From contig JAFDBA010000079.1 of assembly GCA_019313505.1 (NCBI GenBank), positions 1-9,473 on the forward strand: DNA of 9,473 nt, in the 5' to 3' direction. Shown piece by piece: positions 6,185 to 9,473 of this stretch. Under the pieces are notes generated by a model. It made no database searches, was not told the DNA's origin, and saw only the letters and a list, made by a program, of their open reading frames with translations. Position numbers and translations under genes: made by a program. Numbering within the stretch: the stretch's first letter is position 1; the number at the start of each line of letters is the position of its first letter. The DNA comes from Deltaproteobacteria bacterium (GTDB lineage: Bacteria > Desulfobacterota > Desulfobacteria > Desulfobacterales > UBA11574).

Positions 6185-6772
6185 TTAGTGTCCCTCCCTA
6201 CACAGTCTGAGCAGGTTTGCTGTTAACTCCGAATAATCAGCGTCGATCACCATTTGTTTTAGCTTCAAAAATCGTGATATATCGTGGACATTCGGCATAA
6301 TGGTGTCAGGGTCAAGCGACTGCCGAATGTAGGCCAGCCTTTTGTAGTATTGAAAACAAGTTTCCAGCATCAGGGGGTCATCAAGTTCCAGCGGTTGGAT
6401 GCAATATTCGGAAAAGTTCAAAATAAGGTCCTTTTCAACAAAATACGTCCCGGCTTCTTCATCAATAATAGCGTGGAAACGTCTGCTTCCCAGTAAAATC
6501 TCATAACAGTGCTCACCCGGAACTCTGGGAATGCCCATTTCATAAAGATGGTCGTCCAGATCCGGATAACACCTTCCATACAAACACAAAATTTCGTCCC
6601 CTGCTTTTTTAGCCAGATGGATTTGGTACAGTATTTCCTCTTTCAGCTTTTGGGGATAATTATGCAGATAAGGATTGATAAAGGTGATGGCGATATTTTG
6701 GTGAAAACGCTGCGGTTCAATTTGCCTGAGTGCATCACGAAAGACACCACATGCAATGATGCGAATAGACAT
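6185..6772 (-). CDS. DUF1638 family protein
   Basis: The function is unknown. This 195-residue soluble protein matches the DUF1638 layout. It has an N-terminal IIACGVFRDAL (C8), a LCLYGRCYPDLDD segment (C63, C68), GEHCYEILLGSRRFHAII (H88, C89) and AGTYFVEKDLI (107-117). The recurring Cys and His residues could bind a metal or a corrinoid, but that is inference. There is no signal peptide or membrane segment. GGGGA seven bases before the ATG is a good ribosome binding site. It lies 19 bases after the second MttB-like gene and 30 before the activator, so it is co-transcribed with them. From general knowledge, DUF1638 genes recur beside corrinoid methyltransferases in methanogens and anaerobic bacteria. 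That makes a role in cofactor handling or activator partnering more likely than an unrelated one. Confidence 0.85.
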   Translation of the reverse strand: MSIRIIACGVFRDALRQIEPQRFHQNIAITFINPYLHNYPQKLKEEILYQIHLAKKAGDEILCLYGRCYPDLDDHLYEMGIPRVPGEHCYEILLGSRRFHAIIDEEAGTYFVEKDLILNFSEYCIQPLELDDPLMLETCFQYYKRLAYIRQSLDPDTIMPNVHDISRFLKLKQMVIDADYSELTANLLRLCREGH

Positions 6773-6791
6773 ATTGATTTCCCCGTTTGAG

Positions 6792-8198
6792 TTATGTATT
6801 TACAATTTCTGGGAATTTGCTTTTGATTTCCATTAATTTTTCAAGACTCAATACAGGTTCGGCTTCTTCGAGCCATGTTCGAGCCAGCTCATGGGCATTG
6901 GTCAGCGGTGTAGGCTTGCCTTGCTCCTGCCAGCGGTCGAAATTCATGCGAATAGCAAGCGAGGGGTAAAAGAACTGGCTGAACATATGCTTCACCGTGT
7001 GCTCTTCCGTAACATAGTTGCCGCCGGGCCCCACGTTTTCGATAATGTCAACGGCGAGGGTTTCTTTGTCTACGTCAACGCCGTTGATCAATCGATGGAC
7101 CATCCCCAGGATCTCATTGTCAATGATGAATTGTTCGTAGGAGATCGAGTTGCCGGAATCCAGTATTCCGGCGGCCAGATGGATATAATCGGCTCCGGCC
7201 ATTGCCACCAGCAAATACGATACTCCCTTTTCAAAGCCTGACTGAATGTCGGGTATTTTGGCATCCGTCACCCCTGCCGACGCATAAATCGGCAGTTTGT
7301 AACGTTTTGCCAAATGGACGGCGCAGGCATTCAACATGGCGGTTTCAACCGAGCCCATGCTAAGATCCATGGTACGCAAGTCCATAGCGGTTGGAATGGC
7401 ACCGTACAGCACCCGGGCGCCGGGGCTAAATACTTGAGCAATTGCAACGCCAGCCAAGGCCTCCGCATGCAACTGGGCAAGGGTGCCGGCCAGGGTCGCC
7501 GGGGAAGTAGCGCCTGCAATAGGAGCCGGAGCGCAGGTGGCCGGAATGCCGTTTAAGGCACAAAACTCTAATATTTGCAGTGTGTTGGCGTCTAAGGTCA
7601 GCGGGCTTATAGGATTGGTGATCACGGAAACAAAGGGGCGTTCTTTTAGCTGTTCTTCCCCGCCTGCCATAAATGTGGCCAGTTGCCACAATTGCCTGAC
7701 ACCCTCCAGTGTGTCACATCCGCCCATGACATGCTTGGTCGTATGGCTGAAGGCGTGAAAAAAATCATTCAGATGATAGAACTCGGCATTCAGATCATGG
7801 GCCTGACAGGCAATAATGTAAAATCGGATGTTGTCGAGACGATCGACAAGTTGTGCGGTGTTGACCACGTCTTTTAGGATGGTCGGGCGGAACCCCCCGG
7901 TGCTCATATCCAGAATCTGAAATACACGGCCGCCATTACCAAAATAAACATTGCCCGATCCTAGGTGCAAATCATTTTTACCGTCGCGGGAGTAGAGGGT
8001 GAATTGCTTCGGGGCCTTTGCAATCATTTTGTCAAGCCATTTTCCGGAAAAACAGACTCGATCAGCCTTGAGATCGACACTGGCTCCGGCAATTTTGAGC
8101 ATCTTTAGGGTGTGGCGGTCGAGTATCTTAACCCCTACACGTTTTAGTATTCTGCGTCCGGCCCGGTCGATTTTGTCGATTTCAGCGCGAGTGAGCAA
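6792..8198 (-). CDS. MttB-family (COG5598) corrinoid-dependent methyltransferase 2, pyrrolysine-free
   Basis: This protein probably removes a methyl group from a tertiary or quaternary amine (betaine-like) and passes it to a corrinoid protein; the actual substrate is unknown. At 468 residues it is full length for the family. A helical N terminus (about 5-45) is followed by a TIM-barrel catalytic domain. Family blocks seen are NPISPL (195-200), SPATLAGTLAQLHAEALAG (232-250), SAGVTDAKIPD (307-317), AAGILDSGNSISYEQ (342-356) and GPGGNYVTEEHTVKHM (390-405). The frame has no internal TAG, so it is not a pyrrolysine trimethylamine enzyme. No ATG exists near the 5' end. The TTG at 8198 is chosen because AAGGGA lies a few bases upstream, but an earlier non-ATG start in the gap cannot be excluded. 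It follows the first MttB-like gene by 29 bases. Confidence 0.92.
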   Translation of the reverse strand: MLTRAEIDKIDRAGRRILKRVGVKILDRHTLKMLKIAGASVDLKADRVCFSGKWLDKMIAKAPKQFTLYSRDGKNDLHLGSGNVYFGNGGRVFQILDMSTGGFRPTILKDVVNTAQLVDRLDNIRFYIIACQAHDLNAEFYHLNDFFHAFSHTTKHVMGGCDTLEGVRQLWQLATFMAGGEEQLKERPFVSVITNPISPLTLDANTLQILEFCALNGIPATCAPAPIAGATSPATLAGTLAQLHAEALAGVAIAQVFSPGARVLYGAIPTAMDLRTMDLSMGSVETAMLNACAVHLAKRYKLPIYASAGVTDAKIPDIQSGFEKGVSYLLVAMAGADYIHLAAGILDSGNSISYEQFIIDNEILGMVHRLINGVDVDKETLAVDIIENVGPGGNYVTEEHTVKHMFSQFFYPSLAIRMNFDRWQEQGKPTPLTNAHELARTWLEEAEPVLSLEKLMEIKSKFPEIVNT

Positions 8199-8227
8199 TT
8201 CGATCCCTTTTTCGAGAATATCAAAGT

Positions 8228-9473
8228 TTATAAAGCGTTTAAAAGGTCGTCGATCTCTTTTAATACACCGTCATCTTTGGGCGTTACCTGATGTTCGGCC
8301 AGAATCCGTTTGGCCTCCTCATTACTGCGTGTGTAAAGATCTTTTGACCCTTCAGCTTCCCAGGTATCGTAGCGGCTGCGGTCCAGAAGCTTGGGAATAA
8401 AAAGCGCCTGCTCAAAGTTCTCAAAAGTGTGGTCGTCCATTAAAAAGAATGCCTGGGGGCCTGCGTTTTTAACCCTTTCCAGTGCGTCCAGAGCCAGGGT
8501 GGTGTCATTTACCGGAATACCGCAGGTGAAAAACCGCGCCATGGCAACCAATTCATTGGCAATGGTGACCATTTCAAGGGAGGACGTGCTGCCATACTCG
8601 ATATATCCGTTATCATGGATAAGATTGCAACGGGAGAGCATGGCGGTAATAATCGAAAACATGGCTTCGGCGCCGGCTTGGGCATCCACCACTTTAGCAT
8701 CCGATGCCCCGGCAAAGGACCAAATGGGGAGACCGTATATTTCGTCACGCATATCCGCTAAAGCCGCCTGTGTCAGGCTCCATTCAGGGCAACCATAGGA
8801 TACAACGGCGGACTTCATGTCAAGGGCGCTGACGTTGGGGCCGAAAAGAAATGGCGCCCCTTTAGCGGCAAGCTGGTGCACAATCAGCCCCGCCAGGTTT
8901 TCAGCAATTCCCATGGCCATGGCCCCGGCAAGGGTTACCGGCGCGCCGCCGCCGGCATTTGAACCGGATGGGAAGCAAATAGGAATCCCTTTACGGGCGC
9001 AAAAAAGAAGCCTGTCCATGACATGTTCGGGAAAACCCAACGGGCTGATGGCTTCCGAATAATTCAAAAGAAACGGTTTTTGGCGCAGTTGGTCTTCGCC
9101 CCCGGCGACCATGCAGGCAATTTCGTGAATTTTAGCGATGTCTTCGCCGCGGTCGGCGATAAACACGATCGGCTTGTTGGTATTTTTAACCATTTCAGCA
9201 AACGCGTAAACGTAAATATAATCGACTTTGGAAACATCGTCGGGATTCCCCATGGACATGGCAAAAGAGATGTTTTCGAGACCGTCAACAAGTTTAGCAA
9301 AATTGGCGGTGTCCGCAAGGACACATCTGCGCCGCTCTCCGGTTTCCAGATCTAGAGTAAAGGTAGTATCCGAGCCTGTGCCGTAAAACGGGTTTTCATC
9401 CACCAGGGGCATGGCTTTATTACCGTGCTGGTCATACAGGGCGATCTGGCGCGGTGCGGATCGGAGCGCTTCT
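8228..9473 (-). CDS. MttB-family (COG5598) corrinoid-dependent methyltransferase 1, 5' end missing
   Basis: This is a second substrate:corrinoid methyltransferase homolog of unknown substrate. The frame stays open to the window edge and translates as ALRSAPRQIALYDQHGN before M at 9412. That methionine is therefore internal, and about 415 residues are present of a probable 460-490. Family blocks are NPFYGTGSDT, the ISPLGFPEHVMD segment, APVTLAGAMAMGIAENLAG, YGCPEWSLTQAALADM and GASDAKVVDAQAG. No in-frame TAG occurs, so it lacks pyrrolysine. It diverges from the family and from its downstream paralog at two places: GYIEYGSTSSLEM replaces the usual GxLDSG-type block, and NAGPQAFFLMDDHTFENF lacks the GPGG glycines. 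This suggests a different substrate or a partner subunit role. It is the first visible gene of the operon, and the promoter is outside the window. Confidence 0.92.
   Translation of the reverse strand, partial: EALRSAPRQIALYDQHGNKAMPLVDENPFYGTGSDTTFTLDLETGERRRCVLADTANFAKLVDGLENISFAMSMGNPDDVSKVDYIYVYAFAEMVKNTNKPIVFIADRGEDIAKIHEIACMVAGGEDQLRQKPFLLNYSEAISPLGFPEHVMDRLLFCARKGIPICFPSGSNAGGGAPVTLAGAMAMGIAENLAGLIVHQLAAKGAPFLFGPNVSALDMKSAVVSYGCPEWSLTQAALADMRDEIYGLPIWSFAGASDAKVVDAQAGAEAMFSIITAMLSRCNLIHDNGYIEYGSTSSLEMVTIANELVAMARFFTCGIPVNDTTLALDALERVKNAGPQAFFLMDDHTFENFEQALFIPKLLDRSRYDTWEAEGSKDLYTRSNEEAKRILAEHQVTPKDDGVLKEIDDLLNAL

Noticed and set aside
6891..7241. Plus-strand open frame opposite the second MttB-like gene (116 codons)
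   Set aside because: It lies antisense to a conserved catalytic domain, and its product shows no domain.
6792..9473. Pyrrolysine-encoding mttB genes
   Set aside because: Neither MttB-like frame contains an internal TAG; both read continuously in the standard code, so they belong to the non-pyrrolysine branch.

Overview
The window looks like chromosomal DNA from a strictly anaerobic Desulfobacterota-type bacterium, probably a sulfate reducer related to the Desulfobacterales. This is inferred from protein style and gene content, not from a marker gene. It combines a beta-type class I glutamine synthetase, a NifA-subfamily sigma-54 activator and pyrrolysine-free MttB-family methyltransferases with a reductive activator of corrinoid enzymes. 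The gene-dense parts show moderate GC, and the gaps are AT-rich.

Layout. Positions 2-955 (+) hold the 3' two-thirds of glnA, followed by a strong intrinsic terminator. Facing it on the minus strand are a NifA-like GAF/AAA+/HTH regulator (1122-2645) and, upstream of that, an ArfB-type ribosome-rescue factor (2718-3143). Positions 3144-3551 hold no convincing gene, only several inverted repeats. Positions 3552-3764 (-) carry a 70-codon N-terminal remnant of a homocysteine/betaine-type S-methyltransferase. It has a good ribosome binding site but an ATT where the start codon should be, and family similarity stops abruptly after about 65 residues. From 3842 to the right edge, everything is one tightly packed minus-strand operon. 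Read in transcription order it is MttB-family methyltransferase 1 (8228 to the window edge, 5' end missing), MttB-family methyltransferase 2 (6792-8198), a DUF1638 protein (6185-6772) and a 770-residue REC + [2Fe-2S] + ASKHA fusion (3842-6154). Gaps between these genes are 19-30 bp.

How the genes work together (inference). MttB-family proteins demethylate quaternary or tertiary amines such as betaines and pass the methyl group to a corrinoid protein. When the cobalt is accidentally oxidised to Co(II), a RACE/RamA-type ATPase with a [2Fe-2S] domain returns it to Co(I). The operon therefore has the substrate-side methyltransferases and the repair ATPase. Within the window it lacks the corrinoid protein and an intact methyl-acceptor methyltransferase; the truncated gene at 3552-3764 may be what is left of the latter.

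The most unusual feature is the intact phospho-receiver domain fused to the front of the activator, which suggests that corrinoid reactivation is tied to a two-component phosphorelay. The junction between REC and the iron-sulfur domain is encoded by an A9 run containing the slippery heptamer A-AAA-AAG. A slip of one base in either direction reaches a stop within about ten codons and would release a REC-only protein. This could be a regulatory slippage site or the signature of an indel, and it can be tested.
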